The position numbers and the translations under genes were made by a program. The notes under the pieces are model-generated. The model did not search any database. It saw only the letters and a program-made list of their open reading frames with translations, and had not been told where the DNA came from. A stretch of DNA of 64,000 nucleotides from Pachyseris speciosa. Lineage: Eukaryota; Cnidaria; Anthozoa; Scleractinia; Pachyseridae. Shown here one piece after another: positions 1 to 12,654 of this stretch. Numbering within the stretch: the stretch's first letter is position 1; each line of letters opens with the position of its first letter. The stretch covers positions 1,416,001 through 1,480,000 of the forward strand of contig JAEMWC010000077.1 in NCBI GenBank assembly GCA_016490735.1. The letters run 5' to 3'.

Positions 1-29
1 GAGAAATGGTTTTGGAAGCTTAATATGTT

Positions 30-2021
30 TTGGAATTGGAGAAGCAGATTCTGTCCAGCGCTCTAAATAAAAGGGTTAACAGAAATTTGACTAGGGAGGA
101 ACAACAGGTACTAACTAATTTGAGGAGATATAATGGCATTATCATAAAAGAAGCAGACAAAGGTTCAGGCGTTGTAGTGATGGACAGGGATAAGTACATA
201 TTGGAAGGGATGCGGCAACTGAATGACAGAACGGTGTATGTACGTCTGCCTGAAGATCCTACAATGGAAATGAGAGAGTTGATTAATAGCAAAGTTCAAC
301 AACTACACGCTGATGGTTTTATTGATGAGGATACTTTGAATTACCTTTGGATTGACGGTGACACGAAGGCGGGTAGGTTCTACTTACTGCCTAAACTTCA
401 CAAGAAGGGCTGTCCAGGTCGGCCCGTGATATCGGGAAGTGGAACCCCAACTGAAAAAATATCAGAGTTCGTGGACTCTCATCTTAAGCCCCTTGTGCCT
501 CTAGTGAATTCTTACATTAAAGATACCAATGATTTTCTTAGGAAGGTCATTAATATGGGAAAACTACCAGAGGGGTCCATCCTCGTAACCATCGACGTGG
601 TTGGTCTATATCCTCATATCCCGCACGAGGAGGGGCTCCAAGCCATACGGGAAGCTCTAGATGGTAGGCTGGATGTTACTATTCCCACGGAGAGAATTGT
701 TGAATTAGCGGCATTAGTTTTAAGTAACAACAACTTTGAATTTAATGGTGAGAATTATTTACAGAAGTTGGGAACAGCTATAGGCACCAGGATGGCTCCA
801 TCATATGCGAACTTGTTTATGGACAGATTAGAGAGAAGCCTTCTTGATGGATATCACACGAAACCTTACACCTGGTTTAGGTTCATTGATGACATTTTTA
901 TGGTTTGGACAGCTGGAGAAGAAGAACTCAAGAACTTTTTAGAGTATCTAAATAGTGCGCATGACACTATCAAGTTTACTTGGGAGTGGTCTATGGACAG
1001 GGTACACTTTCTTGATGTAAAGGTGATCAATAGTAATGGCATTCTAACGACAGATTTGTACGTGAAACCCACGGATAAACATCAATACCTCGACTTTAGA
1101 TCTTGTCACCCGAGGGGGTGTAAGGAAGGAATTCCTTATGCCCAGGCTCTGAGACTGAGGAGAATTTGTTCGTCGGATAAGATATTCGACAACCGGGCTG
1201 CTGAATTAATTGGTTATTTAGTGGCTAGAGGGTACGATGAGATATTTGTACGTCGACAAATTCGAAGGGCTAAGAGGATTAACAGAAATGAAGCACTAAA
1301 GCCGGCTCAAGAAAGAAAGAAAAATAACAGGACGCCGTTTGTTGTGACTTACCAACCTGGATTGCCGAATATAGGGGGAATACTTCGAGATCTGCATCCC
1401 TTACTACATATGTCTGATAGATGTAAGAAGGCCATTAAAGAATGTCCTATGGTGGCATTTCGTCGCCCTAAAAGCTTAAAGGATTATCTTGTGAATGCTA
1501 GAATACGACCTGACAACAATAATTCTGTGCCAGGAAATTACCGTTGTTCTTCTACGCGCTGCGAAATTTGAAGAAATAAGAACTATCTGAACATCGGAAA
1601 TACGTTCGTCAACAACACCACTGGAAAATCATACAACATTAACTATAACCTAGACTGTAACAGTAGCAGTGTTATCTATTTGCTAAGTTGCAAGATTTGT
1701 GGTAAACAATATGTGGGATCAACAGTTACTAAATTTAGGCTTAGATTTAATAACCATAGAAGTAGATTGAGGGGACATTCAAGGTTGTAACCAGGAGATA
1801 GGGCCAGCGATGATTTAATCTACAAGCACTTTTTTACAGAGGGACACAATGGTTTGGACGATGTCTCAGTTCAAATAATTGATAAAGTTTATGGTAGTGT
1901 AGACAATTTGCTGGAGAAAGAGGGCCAATGGGCATACAGATTGAGAACAATAGCGCCGGAGGGTCTTAACGAAAGGGACTTTTTTTATTGTCAGAACCGC
2001 AGAAGTCGCGCCCGTAATTAA
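30..2021 (+). pseudogene. Penelope-like retroelement ORF (RT + GIY-YIG), two in-frame stops
   Basis: Reverse transcriptase plus GIY-YIG endonuclease of a Penelope-like element (PLE), which inserts new copies by target-primed reverse transcription. The open part (30-1571, 513 codons) has an upstream ADKGSGVVVMDR motif, the RT palm (TIDVVGLYPHIP, GTRMAPSYANLFM) and the catalytic FIDDIFM box near 885-905. Same-frame translation continues past TGA 1569-1571 into an endonuclease segment (VIYLLSCKICGKQYVGSTV, about 1670-1730), past TAA 1788-1790, to a final TAA at 2019-2021. A stop at 21-23 lies just upstream, and an adjacent frame is open there, so the N-terminus is frameshifted or cut by the window edge. 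The element is dead as written, but both breaks are single codons, so it is fairly young. Confidence 0.9.
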
Positions 2022-2181
2022 TTTCTTGTCAGGCTTTTCTAGTGCACGCGCCTATTATTACCGTTAGCGTTCGTGTTTGTATTGCACGCGCTTTTTGTTA
2101 CCGGTATTATTGTTAGCGCTCACGTGTTTAGATTTGTAAGCCGCACTTTTATAATTGCGTGTAACGCTTGTAACAGTCATT

Positions 2182-2222
2182 CACCCTGAGGAAGACTGTT
2201 CTACACAGTCGAAATATAGGTG
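2182..2222 (+). ncRNA. Hammerhead-ribozyme-like hairpin in PLE 3' tail
   Basis: CTGAGGA (2186-2192), one extra A, stem GACTG/CAGTC (2194-2198 with 2206-2210), then GAAA (2211-2214). Flanking CACC (2182-2185) pairs with GGTG (2219-2222) as stem I, and ATAT gives a minimal stem III. CUGANGA...GAAA is the hammerhead core and position 7 is variable in the family. PLEs are known to carry hammerheads with tiny stem III. The extra A before stem II departs from the consensus, so activity is doubtful. Confidence 0.45.
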
Positions 2223-2258
2223 GTCCTTAAAAATGTTTTTTTCCCTTGTGTTTAGTTT

Positions 2259-2261
<3 letters not shown>

Positions 2262-2336
<75 letters not shown>
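2262..2336. repeat. (TA)n microsatellite
   Basis: About 37 uninterrupted TA units directly after the PLE tail. The TYIY/YIYI-type peptides read through it are artefacts. Confidence 0.97.
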
Positions 2337-2338
<2 letters not shown>

Positions 2339-2406
2339 AAGATAACCCCCATGTTTTGTTCCCACATGTTTTGTTTTTGTGGAACAAAACATGTGGGTTA
2401 TCTTCA
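2337..2406. repeat. Imperfect hairpin between two TA tracts
   Basis: TGAAGATAACCC... at 2337 is answered by the reverse complement ending GGGTTATCTTCA at 2406, with ATGTTTTGTTCC / GGAACAAAACAT inside. It is a small foldback inserted between TA-rich tracts. No coding signal. Confidence 0.75.
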
Positions 2407-2467
2407 TTTGTGATAGTGTATGTTTCTTCATGAAGATTAACTGTTTGTGACTGATGCTTGTGAAGAG

Positions 2468-2468
<1 letters not shown>

Positions 2469-2516
<48 letters not shown>

Positions 2517-2524
2517 TATATATT
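2469..2524. repeat. (TA)n microsatellite
   Basis: TA repeat, slightly interrupted near its 3' end by TTAATATATA. Confidence 0.95.
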
Positions 2525-2950
2525 AGTTGACAGCAGCGGGCAAACACATTGATGACATATTGTTATGGTAATGCCCTTGAACAAGTGCAAAAAAATTGTT
2601 GACCAGTCATCTGGCCAGCTATGTGGCCTTCATAATGTACTACATGGCAAAGCAAGTACAAAGTTTAAAAAAAAATCTCGTGATAGCTGAAGAGGGCGCT
2701 CTGTGCAGAAATCAAGAGCGAATAATCTAATAGTTGTAGTATAAATCTACTAGTCGTTCAAAAAAACACGCAAAAAAGAAGCTTTATCTACATGTAAATC
2801 ATACTCGGAGACACTTCGAAAACGCGAAGAATCGGCCGCAATTTTGTTGACTACCGCTATTCACTATCTACAACAGAATAGATAGCGACTAGCGTGGCCA
2901 ATAATATAGAATGGTATTCCTTATAGAACGCTAGTAGATTTATGCTATAC
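2525..2950. other. AT-rich DNA, nothing recognised
   Basis: No supported ORF, RNA gene or clear repeat boundary seen on either strand. Confidence 0.5.
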
Positions 2951-2951
2951 A

Positions 2952-3018
<67 letters not shown>
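2952..3018. repeat. (TATC)n microsatellite
   Basis: About 16 units of ATCT, ending in a short TA run. Confidence 0.97.
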
Positions 3019-3789
3019 ATATATATATGTATACCTGAATATTTTGAACACATGGTTGAAGAAACTTCGAGGCGTTTTAGAACTTTCCACTATGGGAAGG
3101 CAGCGTCAAGGAAAGAAAGGAAAAAGGTGTACGTGTTATTTCTCATGAAATTAGACATGAAATTGACATGACAACTGAGGAAAATTTAGTAGGCGTGAGA
3201 ACGTCAATGTTGTCCAAATCTCGCTCAAACCTAGTTAGTTTTCTAAAGTGGCATCGATTTACACGAAGTCAAGCAGCGTTTTTAACTGAACGTCGTGATG
3301 GATAACAAGAATCACAGCAAACCATCAGTGAATTAGATCTGCGTAAAAAGCCTGGCAAAATCTTGTCGCTCAACTATCGACCGGAAATCACGCGTATCCA
3401 TGACACTATCAAACTACCAAATCGTTAGAATAAGATCGCTGAAGTCGCAAGGGCGGAAAACTAGTCAAAACAGTACAAACTTACGCTTTTTGCAGAATCT
3501 GCAGCCAAGCCTTTATTTGTTTTTCCACCAATTTCTGAAAGTCCCGGATGTCTACTCAGTGTGAGCGGCCGAAAGGTCATAGCCTTCTTTTCCACAAGAT
3601 TTCGACGTAGTCTTAAGCCTGGTCCAAATTAAACACCAGTTACCCTCAGAGCCTAGAAGTGATTCCCAGCACCTACTTTCTGAGGCTAAAGACTTGTTAT
3701 TTCTCAAAGCAAAGCTCTCAATATCCTCACATTGCCAACAGCACGGCCCGGGTGATGCAATCACTCGTTTAGCTAACACCTGCATAGCA

Positions 3790-4066
3790 AGGTTGTCATT
3801 AAAAACGACAGAAATGTAAGCAACTTTCTAAGCAACCTGCCCCCTTTAAATGCGCGCGCTCGCGATACAAAACTTGTCCTTTCATTCAAAACGATGACAA
3901 AAATATGGGCCCTAAGCCATTTGTTAAAATCACTGATCGTTTGACCTATACCTCCGCAAATGTTATCTATGCCATAACCTGCATGTATGCAAAATGTTAT
4001 ACATCGGCGAAACAGGAAGACGGCTAGACAACCGATTCCGGAAACACCTACAGAGATTGTTTTAGT
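3790..4066 (+). pseudogene. Second PLE remnant: linker and GIY-YIG endonuclease
   Basis: Frameshifted translation reads KNDRNVSNFLSNL, then FKCARSRYKTCPF, then ANVIYAITC from about 3845. After a 1-base frameshift near 3997 it reads LYIGETGRRLDNRFRKHL. The Cys-containing linker followed by NVIYxIxC...YIGxTGRRL is the PLE C-terminus and GIY-YIG core. The family differs from the PLE at 30-2021, whose core reads KQYVGST. No RT domain is recognisable upstream (3020-3790), so this is a decayed 3' fragment. Confidence 0.75.
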
Positions 4067-4730
4067 CTAAATTAAGAACATTTCTCCTGAATTGATTTTG
4101 AATGTGTTTGTTTTTGCTGCATGTGAGTGTTTGTTTGTGTGCTTGCTTTCTAACTTAAATGTACTCATAAAAAAAAATCAAGTAAGCTACGCCTAATCAT
4201 TATTTCAAAGTTGTATTTTTTAGGAGCCTGTAGCTCGATTAAGCCCCAGTGGTTTCTCTCTGGACATCCTTCCCATATGCTTCTGTTTCTTTTGTTATTT
4301 ATTTATCTTTTGTATTTTAATATACATTTATTTTGTAACCATGTGTAAGAAAAATGACAAAAAAATAATAATAATAAATAAATAAAAACTGAAACAAACG
4401 GTCATAGACTGGACGTAAGTGGTTTACTGTCAATAATGAATAGAGGGTACATATGTATTTCAGCAAGGTTTGCTGATGAAATACCGACCCCTCTCCCTTC
4501 AATCACAAATAATGGTTACTCTCTAAGAGAATGATTTCCAGACCTCGCAGAATTACAAGCAGCCCCACAGCAATTTAAGGTTACCGTGTACCTTCAGGGG
4601 TGTCTCTAATCTAAGTGTTGTAGCGGCTCCTGATTACATCCCAGATACCATAAACCGTATATCAAATTAAAGCTAATTGAACTAGCTATTTGAATATTTC
4701 ATTACTTTTGTGAGAAAGTGAATTACTGAA
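4067..4730. other. Noncoding DNA after the PLE remnant
   Basis: Contains A/T-rich simple sequence near 4360-4390. Nothing recognised. Confidence 0.5.
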
Positions 4731-6168
4731 CTGTACGGGTCCGCAAATGATCCAGGACCGCAAATGATCCCGGACCGCAAATGATCCCAAAATGGACCGC
4801 AAATGATCCCGGACCGCAAATGATCCCCACATTGGACCGCAAATGATCCCGAGCAAAAAATAAGGAATGGCATGGATTGATATAAAAATGACACACAAAA
4901 AACACGTTTTTCATTTTATGAGAATTATTCCATAGTTCCTTTTTCTTTTTTCTTTTTTTTTTTTTTTTTCGTTTTTAGTGGAAAATCTGTGATCTTGCGT
5001 GACGTTCTGTCTGTTTGTTGATTTCAGGACGCCGGCCGCATAGTACAGTAATTGATTTTGCAAAGACACTTGTTGTGATCGTGGACTGCGAGTTTCGCTT
5101 CATGTCTTCTGTTTATTGTGTTGTACATCCCAGGACGTTCGAGAACATGCTTAATCAGATTTCATTCCTGTCGGGTATATGATAAACGCTTCGGTGCACG
5201 TGCCCGATTTCAGTGAAAATCGAGCATGTATAAATTAGCCTGGAAACAGGCTCCGCAGTGGGATTTTAAAGGAGCGAAAAGAAGGGTCGAGGCGAAAAAA
5301 ATCGGCGAGCGAAGCGAGCCGCCATTCCCCCGCTCGGCTCGCTTCGCTCGCCGATTTTCTTTGGCCACGTTACTTCTTTTCGCTCCTTAACACCACTGCG
5401 GAGCCTGGTCCCTGGCTAGTATAATTCAATTGTATAATCACAAATACAACGGAGAATTAAAATGCACACATACCCGTAAAGAAATAACTGAAAAATTCCG
5501 CAGTTGATTTCGTTATCTTTTGAAATAAAAGTCTTAAATTGTTCACTGAGCACTCTCATTTAAAATTGTACCCAGAATACTAGAAATGTTTCTTTTCTCA
5601 CATTCATGGGATCAGCCGACTGGCCTGTGGCAGGCGAGAAACGCGGTGATGTGGTTCAATGCGGAGAAGGGGTCAAAGATCATCCGAAACTTGTCACCGT
5701 CGTGTGAGCTGTGACTCCCACGCGTTCGGAAAATATGGCTAAACTGTCTTGTTCTTATTTCATTGGTATCATTTGTGAACGTTCTTGGAGTTACTAAAGA
5801 TAAGAACAAACACAAAGATCTCTAAGACGGAAGTAAAAACGAGATAGGTTTGGATTCTGGTGTGATAACCCTGATTGACTGCTTCACATCAGTTGCACAA
5901 ATTGTGTGACCACGTTTACCTTTTTAAAATTAATCAGATGATGATAGTTGTGAGCCATGAATTAAAATAATCGCAATTCATGCCAATTCCCTATCCATAC
6001 CATTTCACCATCCATGCCATTCCTAATTTTTTGTTCGGGATCATTTGCGGTCCAACATGGTGCAATACGGGGATCATTTGCGGTCCGGGATCATTTGCGG
6101 TCCAATTTGGGGATCATTTGCGGTCCGGGATCATTTGCGGTCCTGGGATCATTTGCTGACCCGTACAG
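4731..6168. mobile_element. Inverted-repeat element with subterminal GGACCGCAAATGATCC clusters
   Basis: Left end 4731 (CTGTACGGGTC) and right end 6168 (GACCCGTACAG) are inverted. Each arm carries five to six copies of the 16-mer GGACCGCAAATGATCC, spaced head-to-tail (4740-4855, and in reverse complement at 6040-6157), followed by a shared GGAATGGCATGG block. Arrays of short repeats just inside the termini are typical of transposase-binding sites in DNA transposons. No transposase ORF is visible, so the element is non-autonomous. A relic of the same array lies at 23163-23268. Superfamily and target duplication were not resolved. Confidence 0.8.
5234..5421. mobile_element. Foldback MITE nested in the TIR element
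   Basis: GCCTGG..CAGGCTCCGCAGTG at the left is answered by CACTGCGGAGCCTGG at the right. An inner inverted pair, ATCGGCGAGCGAAGCGAGCC, lies around 5310-5355. The GC-rich stem can fold over almost its whole length. Confidence 0.75.
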
Positions 6169-7127
6169 AACGCTCCGTCGAGTTTAAACTCGAAGGTGTA
6201 AATTAACTTTTGAAAGTTACAACTAAATGTGATTTTTGTATTTAGGGAAATTGATATTTTTCTCGAAGTCTGGAAACCAGACGGTGAAAAAAGGTGTTGG
6301 GGTTTTCCTTTATTCGACTGTGTTCAAAAGTTACAGAGCATTTTCAAATTCGCTAGAAAAAGAGACGGAGCGGGCGCACGGAAATGGCTCTCAGCGAAAA
6401 AACGGTTTTGAATTATCTAATTCCCCAACACGTTTTTGTTGAAGATAAGATAATCTAGCGGCTGTCCAAATTTGATCGAAATCGAACAAATCGCCCTTGA
6501 GTTGTAACTCTTGAAAGTGTCCTCTTCAAGACAAAAATAAACTTTGCGAAAAGCGCTTAAAAAAAATCTTCACTACACAAACCAACACCGCCCGCAAACA
6601 CCTCTATCGACGATCGGCCAATCAATTAACGCTAACTTTTCTTCCGGTCACCTACTGTGGAAATTTTCCGCGTAATTTTATCTGCACGCAAACTCTCATG
6701 CTACAAACAGTTCACTGGTTTATCATTTTGTTACATATTCTCCGGCTTTGACTAAGTTTACCTGACCCATCGTCATAGCCGAAAAACTAAAAGCGCACAA
6801 CCTTCATGAAGTAAAGCAACTTTTTCACGTGCAATATTTCCCACGCAAATCGCTCCGGTTGGCTGCATTCGCATTAACATATTGTCCATGTTTACATCCG
6901 GTGCATATAGGTTTTTCCCAATCTCTCGGCGACTATTCACTCGTTTTGAATTGTGTTTTTTTTGTCTGAAAAGATCACAGTAAAAAGTTCATTTTTATGG
7001 AGAAAAATAAAAATCGAAAAATTTTATACCCTGAACTTACACTGTAACCTTAACTGCAATAAAAAAACAACTTTATGAAGTATTTTGTTGATCGTAGTCT
7101 AATGTTCAGCAAATTTGATTTGTGCAG
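6169..7127. other. Noncoding DNA upstream of AGO copy 1 exon 2
   Basis: No match to the RG-rich first exon of the other Argonaute copy and no convincing promoter were found. The expected exon 1 of copy 1 is not here. Confidence 0.5.
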
Positions 7128-7271
7128 AGAGACGCACGCGCCGGTTAAAACCTTCAGTACACTTAATACCTCCAGAACCTCGAAGCCCAGGAACTGCTGC
7201 TCTTTCTTTTGAACAAGTCGCTAGTATCTGGGCAATAAAGCACGCAGCTAGCTTGACTACTCTCAGGGAAG
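7128..7271 (+). CDS. AGO copy 1, exon 2 (candidate)
   Basis: Open segment between TTTGTGCAG and GTATGT. It enters with 2 bases completing a codon and leaves in phase 1, exactly like exon 2 of copy 2 (42156-42269). It encodes a low-complexity Pro/Ala-rich stretch ([19 protein letters not shown]). Sequence similarity to copy 2 exon 2 is weak, so the call rests on phase, position and splice sites. Confidence 0.5.
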
Positions 7272-10200
7272 GTATGTTTGGGAAATATGTAACTATGTAA
7301 CATGCTATAACGCCTGGAACAGGCTACGTACTATAAAACGTCTGCGGTTTTCAGAATTCGTTATTACCGCTTTGAAATTAAGGAATGCATTAGGCAATTT
7401 ACTAGAGCCCTCTAGCCGGCTCTTACAGGGACTCATCCTCCAGAATGGCACTTCCATCTAATGGTCACAAAAGGGCCGGGGTCTGAACATTGCAAGGAAT
7501 TATCATTTTGTTTCTTGGTATCAAGGAATGGTGTTATTATCTAACATAAAAACCTTTTGGGATATAATCCACTAAAACAGAAGAATACATTGACTAGTAT
7601 ATCTGAGGGGTGAAAATGAACATGATTCCTTTTCAAAAAAGAAGGAACTGCTATTTAAATGATTTTTTGAAAAGCTCTTAGATTTGCGATGCACCCCTGT
7701 CATTTTTGTGGAGTAGCGCTGTCCCCTTCTCCTCTCCAACTCTGCCCGGTACCTCCTACCTTTCACTCCTATTTTCCCGGGTACTTATGAAAACAATTTA
7801 AGATAGCTGAGCATTTCATTCCGTTTTATTTTTTATTTGACGTGTTACTTTCCTTTTTCAGGCCATAGAGTTCTGTGTCCCCCCAAAAGACCCAACTATG
7901 GCACTGTTGGCCGGTCTATAAAGCTGAGAGCCAATTGCTTCCGTCTCAATGTCTCATCGAAGTTGACAGATTTGTACCATTATGATGTAGAAATAACTCC
8001 AAGCAAGTGTCCAAAATCTGTCAAACGAGACGTCGTAAATGAGATCATAAGGAAATACAAAGACTCAACTTTCCAAGGCCATGAACCCGCATTTGATGGC
8101 GAGAAGAATTTGTACAGCAGGATAAAACTTCCTTCGGTGAGTGATGTATAGGACTGCACGTATTTTCATTTCCCTTTAAGCACTGTTATTGGCAAGCAAG
8201 TTCTCCGCCTCCTCATACAGGACTAGAGTTGGGAGAATTTGATTTATCATTTATCGTTATATTCAGAAACAAAAGACAAAAATATCATTCTGTTTAGTAA
8301 TAACTTATTGGCATCTTTGATCAGATAGTGATAATTGTCAGGAGAAATTTGATGCTTTTCAGTGCTATAGTTAAGTACTGCTAGTAATGTTTGCACAGAT
8401 TGAGCTGTCTCTGGTACGTGTACCCACCATTGTTTGCAGCCTGTTTTCAGATCTCTAATAATTAAATATTTTGGTGAAACCTTTAGATTTGATTGCCGTG
8501 AGTTTATTTGATGCATCCTAGTTGGGGAATAATTATAGTTATTCGTTCTAGGCTGAACTCAGTGTTAAACTGCCTGGTGAGGATGGTGGCAAGGACAGAG
8601 AATTTAAGGTTTGTGTCTTTGTTTTCTTTTGTTTTGTTTTTTTTGTTTTGTTTTGTTTTTTAATAAAAGGGTACAGTGATACGGAGGGAGCACTTACATT
8701 CAATTTACTGCACAAACTGTACATGTAGCTTGTCATAATCTTTACTTAAAACCAGCTATTTGTGTAGAAAATCGCATAACCTTGAGTAAAATTTGCGATT
8801 AATAGGTACGCGTAAATTTGAAAGTTCTCGTGAACTTAAAAAATGACGAGTGCCAATCAATCGAGAAGACCGTGCGATTTTTAATTCACGGAGAAAATTA
8901 CGAATCGTACGAGGGTGTGTAATTTTTTTATTATTAATAGTATATTCAACAAAATTACTCTGTAAATCGTTACACAAATTCCAAAATAATTATTACTGCT
9001 GCTGGAGCTGCTACTACTGCTACTGCTGCTACCCATGACCTCTGCGATACCGCCTGAGTTCGTGTTTTCGAAACCGTGACCTCCGGGATACCGTTCTTGT
9101 TTTAGATATGAGCACGATTAACAGCGGCCGATGTAGATTCCATTTAGAGAGAGTTGATCTGAATGAGTCACTACAATACGGTTAACTTTTGAAGTGTCGA
9201 CCTTCCGATCATCCTGATGCGCAAACCGACGGTCAATTCTTCCTTATGGTACACCGGTGAAGATTAATCGTTCGCGTGCAAATTTATACATTTTCACTCC
9301 CCCTAATGCAACGAAAAACAACAACAACAAGAACAAAAACTTTATTTAAGTTCGGTAATTGCAGAGCACACATGGTGCTAGTGTCAGCCTATTTCTCATG
9401 CGACAATATTTCCAATGAGCATGAGCTTTTCGCTAAGTTTCGGCAAAAGTCCCTCAGGGTTACTAATAACAAAGGGTTCATTGTGTTATGTTGGAGGTGA
9501 AAAGTTGAGCCGGTACAATGGACCATTTCTTTCTTTCACAGGACAATGATCGCTGCATAACTTATACTGCCTTAAGTAACCGGAATGAGTCCCACAAGAC
9601 TACAAACATCTTACCTACTCAACCAATCAACACATCAAACCATTCAGGCATTCCTTGAAAAAAGTCGTTCACACTAATACTGTATACACCAAAACAATAC
9701 ACCAAAATGTTCTTTTGGTGTACCGACTGTACTGACTGCCAAACTGTGCATGGCTTTGAATTGATATTTACTTGAAGGAAGACAATTTCTTTTACTATAT
9801 CAACAATTATTGATTATTTTTCCTGATTTTTTATATTTCACAGTCTTTCCAGGTTATTATCTAGTTTGCAGAATCAGTTAGCCTTGTTGACTGGAAAGAC
9901 TTTCTGATGCGCCATATTTGAAACAATATGGGCCAAAGTGTACATACATGGCTTTAAATTAACATGTGTTGTAATTAACTTCCAATTCTAGATTAAGATC
10001 CAGTTTGTAGCATCAGTTAGCCTTGTTGAATTGGAAAATTTTCTGATGGAGAAGCAAAGTGGAAAGAATCCACAAGAGGTTGTCCAGGCATTAGACGTCA
10101 TCTTGCGACAGGTACCATCTTACACATTCACTCCTGTTGGGCGGTCGTTCCTCCCTATGAATGGTCGTGGACCGCCCCTAGGGGAGGGGTGCGAGGTTCA

Positions 10201-12602
10201 ATTGGGTTTCTACCAAAGCGTTAGACATTCTGAATGGAAGGCCATGCTGGTCAACATCGATGGTAAGATATTGTTAGTTTTTTTAACTTTCTGGATATAT
10301 CACTAACTTACTCAGAAAGGGAGAAGATCTGAGTCAGCAGAGGGAATCCACGCATGACCTTTCAGATTACCGGCTGGAATGCTCTAGCCACTGAGCTATG
10401 GGAGTCACCTGATTGGTGAGCAAGGTCAATTCAATTCCAGCGTCGCTCAAGCGCGTAAATATATGTGAAAATGTAGTAACAGTGTGCGAATGAAAATAAC
10501 AACAAATTAATAGCTGCATCACGGTCTTACACAGAAAAGACAAACTCTGAGTCCCTCCCCAATGAAATATATAACTGCTTAACACAAAATGGCTAACGCA
10601 AACGAAATTGTTGAAATAACTAGCAAGTGTTAACTCAGAAGAGGTGGCATCTTCGCATCTTGTAAACTCTTAGTCAAATTTAGTTTATCTCAAAGTTTTG
10701 ATTCTTTTACTGATAGAAGGCCATCTGAGAGTCTCATTCTTTATGTTTCGCTTCGTTTGTCTCGCGTTACATTCCAGTATCTGCAAAAGGATTTTATAAA
10801 AGCCAGGATGTGATTGACTTCCTGTGTGAAACCCTTGAGATTCCACCCGAACGGCTTGGAGACCCCAAAACTCACATTGACAGAACAGGATTTGAAAATG
10901 CCATTCGAGGTATTAATTGCGTTAATAGTAGCCAGAAATAAATATGAGTACAAATCTTGATTATTGGTGATGATAGTTAGATGGTAAATTTATATTTCGT
11001 GGTAACTGAATGGTGTGCCAGACCATGTGTGTCCAATACTGTCACACACAAACGCGGAAGAAAGAGAGTTCCAAGTTCTCCAAATAGTTGAGCTAATGAC
11101 CTTCCGATTACCATTCTGGATGCTCAACCACGGAGCTTCAGGAGACTGGCGGGAACTCAGAACATCGAACGTGATTAATAATGTACAAGGGAGTTTGCAT
11201 GTAAACCTGTATGAGTCTTTAAGCTGGAAATGACGAGTACCCTTTAATCACAAATTGTATGAGAAGGAAAATGGCAAGCTTATGGCACCGGCAAACGAGT
11301 GATACTGAAACATGTTCTAAATGTCCTTGCTTAGCTTTATTTTGTTTGCGTGCCTTTCATCTTGGTTCCGAAATGGCATCTGTAGACAGGACTGATCCCA
11401 AGCTACTTGGGTAAAGCATCTGGGCCATTTACTGAGTTTAACCAACACTGAAATTCTTTTTTATGGCCTTTTATAGTAAAACTACAGTGGACTTTCAATA
11501 GGAACATATCGGACAGGGTTTAGATGATGTGCGTCATAAATCATATTAAGTATAAAAACTGTAGCTTTTAATTGTTTGCAGGTGTCCGTATACAAACAAC
11601 CCACGTAGCGTCAATGAAGAGAAAGTACACAGTGTGGGGGGTGTCCAATCCTTCTGCAGAGCGGCTGGAGTTTGATGTTGAAGATGAAACAACGGGCCGT
11701 CACACCAAGACAACTGTAGCACAGTATTTCAAGGATAGATACAACTTGCCGTTAAGGTACATTTTCATTGTCCTCATAATCGTTACTGTTTCATTCAAAT
11801 ACAGTGGAAAATTACTGTTTCATCTGCTATTTAATTTGAATTAGAATTTCAGTGTTGGTGTGAACGAGCTCACATTGGATTACCATCATAAAGAAGTGAC
11901 TTACAAACTGGAGAGAGATCCCCATCCTAGAGAGTTCAATCCAACAGTCCTAGTGTCTATCTTATCAGGGTAATGCCCATCTTATCAGGGATCAGAGGTA
12001 TCCATTTAGAAAGGTGTTCACCTTAGAGAGTTGTCTACCTCAGAGAGATTTCCGTTTTTAGAGAGGTGTCCATCTTAAAGAGATGCTTACCTTGGTGATT
12101 TGTCGATCTTAGAGAGGTGTACATCATAGAGAGGCGTCCATTCTGGAGAGCAGGCCACCCCAGATCGGTGTCCACCTACCAGAGGTGACCGTTTTAGGCA
12201 GGTGTCCATCTTACAGACGTGTCTATCTAAAAGCTGGGTTGATCGTAGACAGGCGTCTATTTTGTTGAGGTATGCACCCATGTTGTAATGCTTTTAATAT
12301 TGAAGAGGCCTTCATTGTTTTCAGATATCCTCATCTGCCCTGTCTCCAAGTTGGTCAGAAAAGAGACCGTTATCTGCCAATGGAACTTTGTACCATTATT
12401 CCTTGCCAAAAGAGACATTTGTCCGAACAGCAGATAGAAAACATGATCAGAAGTACTGCAAGGCCTGCCCCGGAACGACAAAGGGACATTGAGCATTGGG
12501 TTAGTTGGTGACAATGTTGCATTTCTTAGTTGTATTATTGGAATTGGTAGCCTTTAAGTATCATTTTTTAAGATATTGGCATTGGTGATGTTAATTTTGA
12601 TT

Positions 12603-12654
<52 letters not shown>

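Noticed and set aside
4740..4855. Regularly spaced 16-mers resembling a CRISPR array
   Set aside because: Spacers are tiny and non-unique, the array is inverted at 6040-6157 within a transposon, and the DNA is eukaryotic.
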